Shown: one piece after another, positions 8,060-16,774 of the stretch
Position numbering within the stretch: position 1 is the first letter of the stretch
Layout of the letters: each line of letters begins with the position of its first letter
Program-made: the position numbers and the translations under genes
The notes under the pieces: model-generated
The model's input: the letters and a program-made list of their open reading frames with translations, nothing else
Database searches by the model: none
Told to the model about the DNA's origin: nothing
NCBI RefSeq assembly: GCF_021044565.1
Contig: NZ_CP087997.1
Span: 806,001-870,000, forward strand
Origin: Subtercola endophyticus
GTDB lineage: Bacteria > Actinomycetota > Actinomycetes > Actinomycetales > Microbacteriaceae
Direction of reading: 5' to 3'
DNA: 64,000 nucleotides

Positions 8060-9136
8060 ATGACCGACCCCACGCCCACCACTCATGTCTTGCCGCCCAT
8101 CACCGCGATTCTCGTGGTGCGCGATGACGTGACGACCGTCGAGGCGGCTATCGCCTCGGTGCGCGCGCAAGACTATGCGCCCGGCGTCGACATCGTGGTC
8201 GCCATTGCGCCCAGCTCCGACGGCACCGCGGATGTCGTGCGCGCGCTCGCCGCGAGCGATGCGCGACTCACGATGCTCGAGTTCTCGTCGACGTCTCTCG
8301 TCGTGGGTCTGAACGAGGCCATCGCTGCCGCTCGTACCGCTGTGATCATTCGCGTCGACCCGCGGTCGGTGCTGGCCCCCGATTTCGCGGTCAACGCGGT
8401 GCGAGCCATGGAACGAACGGATGCCGCAGCCCTCGTCGCGCGCACGACGCCCGTCGGGCGCACTCCCTTCGTGCGCGCCGTCGCGACCGCACAGCAGCAT
8501 CGCCTCGGATTAGGCGGCGACCCACTCACGCCGCGCGGGCCGGAGGCGCAGACGCAGTCGGCCCAGGCTCACGTCATTCGCCGGCGCAGCTTCATCGACA
8601 TCGGACTGTACAACGAAGAGATCAGGCACGGTCAGGGCTGGGAGCTCAACGAACGTCTGCGCGAAGCCGGAAACACCGTCTGGTTCGCGCCCGATCTCAC
8701 GCTGGAGTACACGCCGCCCACCCGCGTCGTGCAACTCACCCGATCGCTTTTCGCCGAAGGATTGTGGCGAGGCGAGTTCGCCCGGGCCTTTCCTGAAGAG
8801 AAGGTCTTGCGCTTCGCCCTGCCTCCGGTCATCGTTCTGACGACGATCATCGGATTCATTCTGGGTGCGATCGGCTTTTTCGGCGGGGTAGCGGGTGCTC
8901 TCGGCCCCGCCGCTGTCGTCTCCCTCGTGCTGTTCGCTCTGCTGGTGGTGCCGCTTGCCTACGTGGTTGTCGTGCTCGTACTTGCGGTGTCGGTGATGGT
9001 GCGGTCGGGTTTTCGAACGGGGTTGTGGTTCGCGGCGGTGCTGCCGTTCATCCACTTCAGTTGGGGCTTCGGGTTCATCGCCGGATTCGTGAATCTCGAA
9101 GGTGCGGCCGACACGGTCATCGTCGATTTCGACTAG
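8060..9136 (+). CDS. Family 2 glycosyltransferase with C-terminal membrane helices
   Basis: A 358-residue GT-A glycosyltransferase resembling succinoglycan-type ExoA enzymes. The N-terminal nucleotide-sugar domain starts at ITAILVVRDDVTTVEAAIASV, with the metal-binding region at IIRVDPRSVLAPDF (about residues 94-107) and the acceptor region NERLREAG (about 197-204). Two to three hydrophobic helices follow (about 255-345). It should act at the inner face of the membrane in polysaccharide or glycolipid assembly. There is only a weak ribosome binding site (GAGCGGAA). The 188-bp region before it holds a TAGGCT at 7948-7953 and a repeated AAGGCGAAATCA-like motif, but no gene. No other glycan genes are adjacent. 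Confidence 0.85.
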   Translation: MTDPTPTTHVLPPITAILVVRDDVTTVEAAIASVRAQDYAPGVDIVVAIAPSSDGTADVVRALAASDARLTMLEFSSTSLVVGLNEAIAAARTAVIIRVDPRSVLAPDFAVNAVRAMERTDAAALVARTTPVGRTPFVRAVATAQQHRLGLGGDPLTPRGPEAQTQSAQAHVIRRRSFIDIGLYNEEIRHGQGWELNERLREAGNTVWFAPDLTLEYTPPTRVVQLTRSLFAEGLWRGEFARAFPEEKVLRFALPPVIVLTTIIGFILGAIGFFGGVAGALGPAAVVSLVLFALLVVPLAYVVVVLVLAVSVMVRSGFRTGLWFAAVLPFIHFSWGFGFIAGFVNLEGAADTVIVDFD

Positions 9137-9144
9137 GCAGCGGT

Positions 9145-9501
9145 TTATCGGTCGAACCGGTCGAACCGGTAAGTCTCGGTGAAACGGGCTCCGGCGCTGT
9201 CGACGACACCGACTCGAAGAAGGCAGGGGCCGTCGTGGCGGGTCACTCGCACTCGCGCCCGCCGATTCAGCGCCCGCACCGATGTCGCTCGAGCCGACGA
9301 CCACGCGGGTGTCTCGTCGTCGAGGCCGGCATCGGTCACGACGTGCCACGTGCGCACCGGCAAACCGCGCGGAGACAACTCGTCGAGCAGTTCGACGGTG
9401 GCCTCGATCGATTCTGCTTCGGGCAGGTGCCAACAAATGGCTACGGATAAAGCGGCTCCCGAACGAACGTGGCCGTCAGATGAAGATGGTTTCTTGTGCA
9501 T
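9145..9501 (-). CDS. Hypothetical protein, 118 residues
   Basis: Not recognised. A soluble-looking protein with a basic N-terminus (MHKKPSSSDGHVRSG), a mixed alpha/beta middle (ALSVAICWHLPEAESIEATVELLDEL) and an Arg-rich beta-like C-terminus ending TYRFDRFDR. TTTAAT lies 5 nt before the ATG at 9501, which fits the leaderless pattern of the window. It lies downstream of another orphan of similar size on the same strand, and the two may be related in function. It converges on the glycosyltransferase gene with an 8-bp gap. Confidence 0.55.
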   Translation of the reverse strand: MHKKPSSSDGHVRSGAALSVAICWHLPEAESIEATVELLDELSPRGLPVRTWHVVTDAGLDDETPAWSSARATSVRALNRRARVRVTRHDGPCLLRVGVVDSAGARFTETYRFDRFDR

Positions 9502-9554
9502 GAGGCATTAAAGCATCAGGCACAGACACTCCCCATCTGCGATGCTTCGCAGCC

Positions 9555-9881
9555 CTAGAAGCTGACCCGCCAGAGGTACTCGTCGCCCGAAGGGCGAAAC
9601 CATCGAACGACAAGCACGGTTCGGCGAGCGAGGTCGTCGCCCCGGATCACCACCTCGATGGCGGCGCCCACATCGAGGGCCCGGGGAGCAGCCGAGGGCA
9701 TGGCGCCCGAACCCAACAGCGACATGGTCACACCGACGAGAGGCTCGTGCCCGATATTGAACAGGCGATAACGCGGAGCTTCGCTTCGGTCGACGCGAAG
9801 CGGCACGGCGTACGCGGGCTCGGCGGGCGCGCTCGCATGGTCGTCGGGGTGAAACCACGGTGAGTGCAGCGCTTGTCGCAT
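9555..9881 (-). CDS. Hypothetical protein, 108 residues
   Basis: Not recognised. Residues from about 15 onward look beta-rich (RYRLFNIGHEPLVGVTMSLLGSG, AIEVVIRGDDLARRTVLVVRWF, YLWRVSF), suggesting a small beta-sandwich. The frame is open up to 9950, but the ATG at 9881 is chosen because TATCAT (9893-9888) sits exactly 6 nt upstream on the minus strand, the leaderless signature seen elsewhere here. The next small gene (9501) begins 53 nt downstream in the same direction. Confidence 0.6.
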   Translation of the reverse strand: MRQALHSPWFHPDDHASAPAEPAYAVPLRVDRSEAPRYRLFNIGHEPLVGVTMSLLGSGAMPSAAPRALDVGAAIEVVIRGDDLARRTVLVVRWFRPSGDEYLWRVSF

Positions 9882-9951
9882 GCCGAGATGATAAGTCGAC
9901 CCGGTGACGCGGTGTCTGCGCTGAGCCGGGGGCGACGCAGACCTGTGCAAT

Positions 9952-10896
9952 TCACATCGAAGTCGATGCCTGTGGAGGGTTGTCTGCCGGCAATCCGTAA
10001 TTCACCACGCGCTCAGAAGAAGGCTGCCGGGGCGGCTTCGGTGGTTTGCGCTGCTTCGGCGGCTTCGGCACCGTCGAAGGCTTCGGAACGGTCTTCTCCG
10101 CACGCAGTCTCGGCACTCTGCCGCGCTTGGGCTTGGCCTCGTCGGCCGAAGGCGACGCGGATGACGTCGATTCGGGCATCCGAATGGTCTGTTCGAGTCC
10201 GACGGGAAACACCACAGGAGCCGGGCCGAATGCCGTTCGGGCATTTTTCACCACGCGTCGGCCCAAAATGTTGTTGCCCGCGCCGCCGATGACGGCCCCG
10301 ATGCCGAACGGCATCAGCCGCCCCACAGCAGTGGATCCGGTCCACGCGATCAGATGCTTCAGAAAGGTCTTCTTCACCTGGTCTGCGACGGGCCCGACGG
10401 CTGCTGCGGGCAAGCTGCGGGCCACGATTGTTCCCCAGAATTCGGTACGGGCGACTCCGCCACCGCCGACCTGCTTGGCGAGCTGCTGCACGAGATCTAC
10501 CCCGCCGCTCCCCATCATCAGCGTCATCACCAGTGCGCGGGCGCGATCGGGGTTCTCGACCGCTATGCCGTGCACCTCGGTGATCGACTGCGCGAAGAGC
10601 GCGCTCGCTTCGAGAAATCCGAGGGTCTCAACGCCGGTCAAAGCCAGCGAGGTGCCCGTGCCCACGGCCGGGATGACCGAGGTCGCTCCCACTGCCGCAC
10701 CGCCCGATGTGACGGCCGTGAGGTAGTGCCGCTCGAGAATCGTAATGAGTTGTTGGGGGCTCGAACCGGGGTGACGCTTGCGCAGCCCGCGAATGTGAGC
10801 GAGCACGACCGGGCGGTGGATGCTCAGAACTCGGTCGATTCCACGTGTAACCCGTGGGCTCACCGGGGTGTCATCGATCGGCGACTGTGCGGTCAT
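9952..10896 (-). CDS. EcsC-like protein with Lys/Pro-rich tail
   Basis: A 314-residue protein. Its centre resembles EcsC-family proteins: an amphipathic N-terminus (LAHIRGLRKRHPGSSPQQL), a Gly/Ala-rich hydrophobic stretch (TAVTSGGAAVGATSVIPAVGTG) and the HGIAVENPDRARALVMTLMMGSGG segment. Residues from about 235 onward are disordered and rich in Lys, Arg and Pro (PKPPKQRKPPKPPRQP). The frame is open to 10995; the ATG at 10896 is preferred because GGAGG lies 9 nt upstream. The EcsC link is by appearance only. Function unknown, possibly membrane-associated. Confidence 0.7.
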   Translation of the reverse strand: MTAQSPIDDTPVSPRVTRGIDRVLSIHRPVVLAHIRGLRKRHPGSSPQQLITILERHYLTAVTSGGAAVGATSVIPAVGTGTSLALTGVETLGFLEASALFAQSITEVHGIAVENPDRARALVMTLMMGSGGVDLVQQLAKQVGGGGVARTEFWGTIVARSLPAAAVGPVADQVKKTFLKHLIAWTGSTAVGRLMPFGIGAVIGGAGNNILGRRVVKNARTAFGPAPVVFPVGLEQTIRMPESTSSASPSADEAKPKRGRVPRLRAEKTVPKPSTVPKPPKQRKPPKPPRQPSSERVVNYGLPADNPPQASTSM

Positions 10897-11051
10897 GGTC
10901 TGTGCCCTCCCGAACGCGGTATGAACGGCCAATTGTATGTCGATGAAGACGGATGATCGAGGCTCAGGTTGGTCGCCGGGCGCTGTGATATACATGCTGC
11001 AGTCGAAGGTTCTGCGAAAGACTTCTGACAGCGGGGTTGAACGGGGATTGA

Positions 11052-11057
11052 TAGGTT
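11052..11057 (+). promoter_or_regulatory. -10 element (TAGGTT), leaderless GTG
   Basis: TAGGTT ends 6 nt before the GTG at 11064. This is the best evidence that translation really begins far upstream of the ATPase domain. Confidence 0.5.
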
Positions 11058-11063
11058 GATGTA

Positions 11064-12815
11064 GTGAGTTCCGACACAGATCGCCAAGGCGAAGACAGCG
11101 AGCACTCCGACGTGAGCACGTCGGAACGCACCTCGCTGCCCGCCGGCGCGGCTACGGCGGCTCGCTCTACGACGGGCACCGTTCGTACCCCCGTGCGGCG
11201 TGCTCCGCACGCGCGCGCGGCGTCGACACGGGTGACGCCCGGCACGACACCGAAGAAGCCGACTGCCGCTGCTGCGAAAGCGACGAGCGTGTCGGCTACG
11301 GCGACGAGTGCGCCCGCGGATTCGTCTTCTGCCGTCGATCCGGCGCCCCAAACCCACTCTGGTTCTCCCTCAACTCCTGCGCCGAAGACTCCGGCACGCA
11401 AGCCGGCCGCCGCGAAGCGGCCAGCGGCAGCGGCAACGCCCCGCACGCCGACGGCCCGGGCCACCACCGCCCGAACACCGGCGGCACGCGTTACGCCCCC
11501 TCGAACATCCACGCCGCGCAGCGCCGCGGTCAAACCGACGACGGCACGCCCCGCAGCCAAGGCCCCCGCGTCGAAGTCGCCCGAACCCGCCGTGACCGAA
11601 GTTCTGCCTGTCGAAGCGGCACCTACCGAGGTGCTGCCCACGCGGGTGTCACCCGACACCGAGGTCACGCCCCTCGACCGCATCGAGCAGGCGTTCGACA
11701 CCGCAGTAGTCGAGACGGTCGATGTGAAGGTGCTCAGCGACGATGCGGTGCACGCCGTCTCTGTTGTTGCCGTGACTGTCGACTCCGCGGTCGTCGACGA
11801 ATCGGTCGTCTACGAGCCGGTCGTTGACGAGCCGGTTATTGATGAGCCCGTGATTGACGAGCCCTCTTTCGACGAGCCCGTTTTCGAGGCGACCGTCGTC
11901 GACGAGAGCGTGGTGCTCGACGACCTGTCGGTGGTGAACTTCGACGCCGTCGCCGACGAGCGGGTGGATGTTGTGGCGCTCGACGAGGGTGAAGCCCAGC
12001 ACGGTGACGCCGAGCAGGGTGACGCCGAGCAGGGCGTTGCCGGCAGAACAGCCTCCGAAGCGGTTCTCTCGCTCACGGGCCTGGTTAAACGCTTCGGCTC
12101 CACGATCGCGGTCGACGGCGTCGATCTCGAGGTGCAACGCGGCGGGTTCTACGGTATCGTCGGCCCGAATGGCGCCGGCAAGACCACGACCCTGTCGATG
12201 ATCACCGGGCTCGTTCGCCCCGATGAAGGCATCGTGCGCGTCAACGGCCACGACGTCTGGAAAGACCCGGCCGACGCCAAACGCATCATCGGAATCCTTC
12301 CCGATAAGTTGCGCCTGTTCGATCGACTCACCGGTCGTCAGCTGCTGCACTATTCCGGCTCGCTTCGTGGCCTCAACGGGCAGACCGTGCGCGAGCGCGC
12401 CGACGAACTGGCCGAGGCGTTCGGCATTCAGGATGCCCTCAACCGTCTCGTCTCCGACTACTCGGCAGGCATGACCAAGAAGGTCGCCCTCGCGGCCTCG
12501 ATGATCCACTCGCCCCGACTGCTGGTGCTCGACGAACCCTTCGAATCGGTCGACCCTGTCTCGGCCGATACCGTCACCGACATTCTGCAGAAGTATGTCG
12601 CCGCCGGGGGCACCGTCGTGCTCTCCAGCCACAGCATGGAGATGATCGAGCGGGTCTGCGACGGCGTCGCCATCATCGTGCACGGGCGGGTTCTCACCAG
12701 CGGCACCGTCGACCATGTCAGAAACGGCTCCACCCTCGAAGATCGGTTCATCGAACTCGCGGGCGGCCACAAAGCAGTTGAAGGCATGGAATGGTTGCTG
12801 AGCTCTTTAGACTGA
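11064..12815 (+). CDS. ABC transporter ATPase with 330-residue N-terminal extension
   Basis: A 583-residue ABC ATPase, about twice the usual size. Residues 1-200 are disordered, basic and rich in Ala/Pro/Thr (KKPTAAAAKATS, KTPARKPAAAKRP). Residues about 200-330 are acidic with short repeats (DEPVIDEPVIDEPSFDEPVF). The ATPase begins near residue 334 (VLSLTGLVKRFGS), with Walker A GPNGAGKTT, a diverged signature (YSAGMTKKV instead of LSGGQ) and Walker B LLVLDEPFESVDP. It overlaps the permease gene by 25 bp, so the two form an exporter pair. The substrate is unknown. The long start is supported by a leaderless promoter; a shorter product cannot be excluded. Confidence 0.85.
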   Translation: MSSDTDRQGEDSEHSDVSTSERTSLPAGAATAARSTTGTVRTPVRRAPHARAASTRVTPGTTPKKPTAAAAKATSVSATATSAPADSSSAVDPAPQTHSGSPSTPAPKTPARKPAAAKRPAAAATPRTPTARATTARTPAARVTPPRTSTPRSAAVKPTTARPAAKAPASKSPEPAVTEVLPVEAAPTEVLPTRVSPDTEVTPLDRIEQAFDTAVVETVDVKVLSDDAVHAVSVVAVTVDSAVVDESVVYEPVVDEPVIDEPVIDEPSFDEPVFEATVVDESVVLDDLSVVNFDAVADERVDVVALDEGEAQHGDAEQGDAEQGVAGRTASEAVLSLTGLVKRFGSTIAVDGVDLEVQRGGFYGIVGPNGAGKTTTLSMITGLVRPDEGIVRVNGHDVWKDPADAKRIIGILPDKLRLFDRLTGRQLLHYSGSLRGLNGQTVRERADELAEAFGIQDALNRLVSDYSAGMTKKVALAASMIHSPRLLVLDEPFESVDPVSADTVTDILQKYVAAGGTVVLSSHSMEMIERVCDGVAIIVHGRVLTSGTVDHVRNGSTLEDRFIELAGGHKAVEGMEWLLSSLD

Positions 12816-14362
12816 GGCTCGCGCTTCTCCGAAACATCTTCATCGGCACAAAGACCCGTGCGTTCGGGGTCGCCGTCGGGTTGCTCGTCGGGCTGATCGC
12901 GCTGATCGTGGTGAGTCTTCAGGTTGCCGGGTTGTCTGGTTCGAAGGCTTCGACCAGTGAGACCGAGCTGGTGATCGCGGGATCGGTCATCGTGCTGGCT
13001 TTTGCCGTCGCCCCGCTCATTCTGCAACGCGCCGACCCCGTCGATCCGCGTCGCTTTGCTTTGTTCGGCGTCGCTCCGCGCAGTCTTGCGGCTGGTCTCG
13101 CGATCAGCTCGATCGTGGCGCTTCCGGTCGTCGCTGTGACGATCTTCGGTATCGCAACCGTGGTGGCGTGGTCGCACGACCTGGGCCTGGCTCTGCTGGC
13201 TGTAGTGGGTGCCGCGCTCGCGGTGCTGACGTGCATCCTGCTCGGCAGGCTGTCATCGTCGCTCGCCGCCTTTCTGCTCTCGACACGTCGGGCCCGTGAG
13301 GTCGCCGGCGTTGTGGGCGTGCTGATACTCGTGCTGCTCGCCCCTGCCGTGGTGCTCGCGTTGAGCGTGAACTGGGGCGAATCCGGAGCCACCGTCGGGC
13401 AGAACATTGCTGCATTCTTGAGTTACACACCCCTGGGCGCAGGGTGGGCACTGCCCGCCGCAGCCGCCACAGGGCAGGGCGGGGCGGCGTTCCTCAGCTT
13501 CATCGTTGCCGCTGTCACGGTGATCGTGCTGTGGTTGGCCTGGCGGTCGCTCGTGACTGTGATGCTGCTCTCGAACCGTCGCGACGACGCTCGCGCCGAG
13601 CCCGTCGGCCTGGGATGGTTCGCGAGTCTGCCGTCGACACCGGCAGGTTCGATCGCGGCTCGCAGCCTGACGTACTGGTCTCGCGATCCCCGGTACTTCG
13701 TGCCGCTCGTGATCGTGCCGATCGTGCCGATCATCATGGCGATTCCGTTTGTGCTGGTGGCATTTCCGCTCACCATCTACGCTTTGATTCCGCTGCCGGT
13801 AATGTGCCTGTTCCTCGGTTTCATGATTCACAATGACATCGCGCTCGATAGTTCTGCGGTGTGGCTGCACATCGTTTCGGGTAAACGCGGTGTCGCCGAT
13901 CGGGTGGGGCGTATGGCACCTGTGCTGCTGATCGGCCTGCCGTTGATCGGCATCGGATCGGTCGTCACCGTGTTTCTCGCTGGCAACAGCGCCGCGCTGC
14001 CGTCGCTGCTCGGAGTGAGCACCTGCCTTCTGCTCTCAGGCATCGGCCTCGGAAGTGTCATTTCGGCGCGTTTTCCGTACGCGGCGACCCGGCCAGGTGA
14101 CAGCCCCTTCGTTCAGCCGCAGTCGACCGGCTCGACCTCGGTCTTCGTGCAGATCGGCACTGTCGCCGGAACGCTGCTGCTTTCGGCTCCGAGCATCTAT
14201 TTCGGCATCATCGCTGAGTTCGGCAACGCTGAGGCACACACGGCGGCGCTGTGGTGGGGCGTCGTCACCGGTCTCGTCGTGGTGGTTCTCGGGGCTGTGG
14301 CCGGGGGAGCGATCGTCAATCGTCGAGGGCCGGAAATTCTCGCCACCTCGCTGCGGGCCTAA
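12791..14362 (+). CDS. ABC transporter permease-like membrane protein
   Basis: A 523-residue membrane protein with about 12 hydrophobic segments spread over its length, beginning MVAELFRLRLALLRN. It starts 25 bp inside the 3' end of the ABC ATPase gene, so translation is probably coupled and it is the membrane half of that transporter. It resembles the large actinobacterial ABC-2-like exporter permeases in length and hydrophobic pattern, but no diagnostic motif identifies a substrate. It ends 22 bp before the independently promoted DUF3039 gene. Confidence 0.8.
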   Translation: MVAELFRLRLALLRNIFIGTKTRAFGVAVGLLVGLIALIVVSLQVAGLSGSKASTSETELVIAGSVIVLAFAVAPLILQRADPVDPRRFALFGVAPRSLAAGLAISSIVALPVVAVTIFGIATVVAWSHDLGLALLAVVGAALAVLTCILLGRLSSSLAAFLLSTRRAREVAGVVGVLILVLLAPAVVLALSVNWGESGATVGQNIAAFLSYTPLGAGWALPAAAATGQGGAAFLSFIVAAVTVIVLWLAWRSLVTVMLLSNRRDDARAEPVGLGWFASLPSTPAGSIAARSLTYWSRDPRYFVPLVIVPIVPIIMAIPFVLVAFPLTIYALIPLPVMCLFLGFMIHNDIALDSSAVWLHIVSGKRGVADRVGRMAPVLLIGLPLIGIGSVVTVFLAGNSAALPSLLGVSTCLLLSGIGLGSVISARFPYAATRPGDSPFVQPQSTGSTSVFVQIGTVAGTLLLSAPSIYFGIIAEFGNAEAHTAALWWGVVTGLVVVVLGAVAGGAIVNRRGPEILATSLRA

Positions 14363-14372
14363 AGCGCGGCGG

Positions 14373-14378
14373 TAGAAT
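14373..14378 (+). promoter_or_regulatory. -10 element (TAGAAT), leaderless start
   Basis: TAGAAT ends 6 nt before the ATG at 14385. It is one of the best matches to a -10 consensus in the window. Confidence 0.55.
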
Positions 14379-14384
14379 TTCGGC

Positions 14385-14687
14385 ATGACGATTTCGCCCC
14401 GATCATCCATCGCCGAGCCCGGAGGCCCGGGCGCCCTGCCCGAGGGCGGGGGCACCGCGACCCTCGAGCGCGAGCTCGAAGAACTTCTTGAGAACGAACA
14501 CTTCGAACCCGGCGACCACGAGCGGTTCTCGCACTATGTGCAGAAAGAGAAGATTCTCGAGTCGGCAATGACTGGAAAGCCGGTCAAAGCCCTCTGTGGC
14601 AAAAAGTGGATCCCAGGTCGCGACCCCGACAAGTTTCCGGTCTGCCCGACCTGCAAAGAGATCTACGAGAAGATGCAAGACGAGTAA
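14385..14687 (+). CDS. DUF3039 family protein
   Basis: A 100-residue protein with the conserved DUF3039 core: ERFSHYVQKEKILESAMTGKPVKALCGKKWIP, then PVCPTCKEIYEKM. Three cysteines (one in LCGKKW, two in CPTC) could bind a metal. The first 30 residues are a variable Gly/Pro-rich leader. The family is conserved in actinobacteria and has no established function. A leaderless promoter lies directly upstream. Confidence 0.9.
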   Translation: MTISPRSSIAEPGGPGALPEGGGTATLERELEELLENEHFEPGDHERFSHYVQKEKILESAMTGKPVKALCGKKWIPGRDPDKFPVCPTCKEIYEKMQDE

Positions 14688-15021
14688 CTACGAGCAGCGC
14701 GCCGGGTTTAACTTCACCGGTCGCTCGGCCTGTGCCGGGCCGGGCTGAGCTGGGTTTAATAAAGCCAGGATGAGGTTTGCCAAATAGTCGCTCTGTCGTT
14801 GGAGCGAACTTATTTTCGAGGTGACCATCTCGAAATGCGGGGTGACCCTCGGGTGTCGGTGGGTGGTGATATTTATGGTGGTGCGGTAGGTCGTTTGGTG
14901 GCAAGCCCGGTAGGGCGCGGCAGCCCGGGATGCCCGGGGTGGGTGTTTCGGGGTGCGAATTCCCGTGGTTCGGAGCCACTTTGTTAGTGAGAATACCTCG
15001 GGATTGTGGTATGATCGGTCT
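14688..15021. other. 334-bp gene-free region before the HNH gene
   Basis: No convincing gene. It has lower GC than its surroundings. It contains two direct copies of GGGTTTAA (about 14705 and 14753), an inverted repeat TCGCTC/GAGCGA near 14787-14806 and another, TTTCGAG/CTCGAAA, near 14814-14836. These may belong to the mobile or repeated context of the DUF222/HNH gene that follows. Confidence 0.5.
15010..15015 (+). promoter_or_regulatory. -10 element (TATGAT), leaderless start
   Basis: TATGAT ends 6 nt before the ATG at 15022. It decides the start of the HNH gene over the longer frame open from 14953. Confidence 0.55.
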
Positions 15022-16617
15022 ATGTCCGCAACACCCCCTCCGCCCACCGGCAGCCCCGCCGACGGCCCCAACGATCCCGACAATGCTCGGGTGTCGTTGG
15101 GTGTGCTGTTGGCGGAAGCGGTCGCGGCGTGCGGAGAATGTGGAGCGTTCCGGGCTGCCGCGCCCTGCGGGCTTGCCGACGAAGAATTATTGGCCGGCTT
15201 GGTTGCGGTGGAGCGGCTGGGCAGGTTGGTAGACGGGTTACGTACGCAGGTGGCTGGAGATGTCGCAGACCGCAGCAGACACGAGCTGGGGGAGGAGTCA
15301 CTCGCACGCAAACAGGGGTTCGCGAACGCTGTCGAACTGATCGTCGCCAGCACGTCGGTATCACGCTCGACAGCGCGAAGCCGGATCAAGCTGGGGGTGC
15401 AGGTATTGCCGTCGGTTGTGGTTGGGATGCCTGTCCCGTCGAGGTTCCCGGAGGTCGAAGACGCGTTACGGTCGGGCCTGATCGGTATCGACACCGCTGA
15501 AGCCATTACCCGCCCGCTGTCGGAGGCGGCCCCGAACTGCGGCACCGAGGAGATCCGTGCGGTCGAACGGCAACTCGTTGACTGGGCTATCGACGGTATC
15601 GGTGGGGTGCGGTTCGGTGCGGATGATATTCGCGGCCTCGCTGTCCGGGCGAGAGAGTCGCTCGACGCAGACGGTGCGGAACCCCGGTACAAAGACTTGG
15701 AAGCGAAACGCGGTCTGACATTCTCGAACACCCGCTCAGGGTGCGTTCGGGTGAACGGGATACTCACGCCGGAGCAGGGCGGGGTGTGGATGGCCGTTGA
15801 TCACGCGATCTCCAGCCCCAGAGTCGCCGGACACATCCCCTTCGACCCCGGCACACCCAACGCCGACGCCGACGCCGACGCTGGAGTCGGCGCCACCGCC
15901 ACCGCCACCGCCACCGCCATCGATGATGATGCGGAGGCGGTAGCGGTCGATACGCGCACGTTGCCGCAGCGTCGGGTGGACGTGTTCACCGAGGTCATCC
16001 GGGTCGCCGCAGGGTTGTCGGGGATGCCGCAGATCAACGGTGCACGGCCGGTGCTGAACATCCACGCCACCCTCGACGACGTCGTCAGTGGGCGTGGCGT
16101 GGGGTGGATCGACGGCATCGACGAACCCGTTCCCGCGTCGGTGGTCGCGCAGACTCTCTGCCACGCCGACATCGTCATGACCGTGTTCGGTGCGCACGGC
16201 GAGGTGCTGCACCTCGGGAAAACGAGGCGCCTGTTCAGCGCTGCCCAGAACCGGGCATTGGCGAATCGTGATGGCGGGTGTGTGTGGAAGGGCTGCAACC
16301 GGCCACCACAGTTCTGCGAGAGCCACCATGTCGTCGACTGGAAAGACGACACGTACGCACCGGGTGTGACGGATGTGTGCAACGGGGCATTGTTGTGCAA
16401 GTTCCACCACAACCATTTACATACCGCTGACTGGCGGCTGGTCATGGTTGACGGGGTGCCGCATCTGATTCCACCGAAATGGGTCGACCATCAGCAGCGA
16501 CCCCAACGGTGCCGACAAACCTCAGACCGACTCACGAAAACCGGGCCACCGAACATTTTCGAACGACGAAGACGCGACAACACACCCGCGCGGCCGAGAT
16601 TCACCGACACCGACTAG
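15022..16617 (+). CDS. DUF222 (13E12-type) HNH endonuclease
   Basis: A 531-residue protein of the 13E12/REP-like family often present in several copies in actinobacteria. The N-terminal two thirds is the DUF222 domain. The C-terminus carries the HNH nuclease motif: NRDGGCVWKGCNRPPQFCESHHVVDW, followed by NGALLCKFHHNHLH, with two CxxC-like zinc pairs and the catalytic His pair. A low-complexity insert near residues 280-305 is encoded by hexanucleotide runs (GCCGAC three times, GCCACC about five times). The biological role is not established; a homing or selfish nuclease is a common suggestion. Confidence 0.9.
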   Translation: MSATPPPPTGSPADGPNDPDNARVSLGVLLAEAVAACGECGAFRAAAPCGLADEELLAGLVAVERLGRLVDGLRTQVAGDVADRSRHELGEESLARKQGFANAVELIVASTSVSRSTARSRIKLGVQVLPSVVVGMPVPSRFPEVEDALRSGLIGIDTAEAITRPLSEAAPNCGTEEIRAVERQLVDWAIDGIGGVRFGADDIRGLAVRARESLDADGAEPRYKDLEAKRGLTFSNTRSGCVRVNGILTPEQGGVWMAVDHAISSPRVAGHIPFDPGTPNADADADAGVGATATATATAIDDDAEAVAVDTRTLPQRRVDVFTEVIRVAAGLSGMPQINGARPVLNIHATLDDVVSGRGVGWIDGIDEPVPASVVAQTLCHADIVMTVFGAHGEVLHLGKTRRLFSAAQNRALANRDGGCVWKGCNRPPQFCESHHVVDWKDDTYAPGVTDVCNGALLCKFHHNHLHTADWRLVMVDGVPHLIPPKWVDHQQRPQRCRQTSDRLTKTGPPNIFERRRRDNTPARPRFTDTD

Positions 16618-16660
16618 CGGCGATACCGATACCGCCACCGATACCGATACCGATGCATCG
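16615..16660. repeat. GATACC simple-sequence repeat
   Basis: Directly after the HNH stop codon, GATACC-type hexamers occur in two short runs (GATACCGATACCG, then CCGATACCGATACCGATG) separated by CCACC. It resembles the hexanucleotide runs inside the preceding gene. Confidence 0.8.
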
Positions 16661-16774
16661 ACGCGCTCGCTCTTTGGGAGACAGCGTCGGGAAGGCCGGC
16701 CAGGCGGACCCCAGCAGACCGAGCGGGGGCGAACCCTACGAAACAGGCGCGAACGGCGGTCGCGACAGTCCGCC

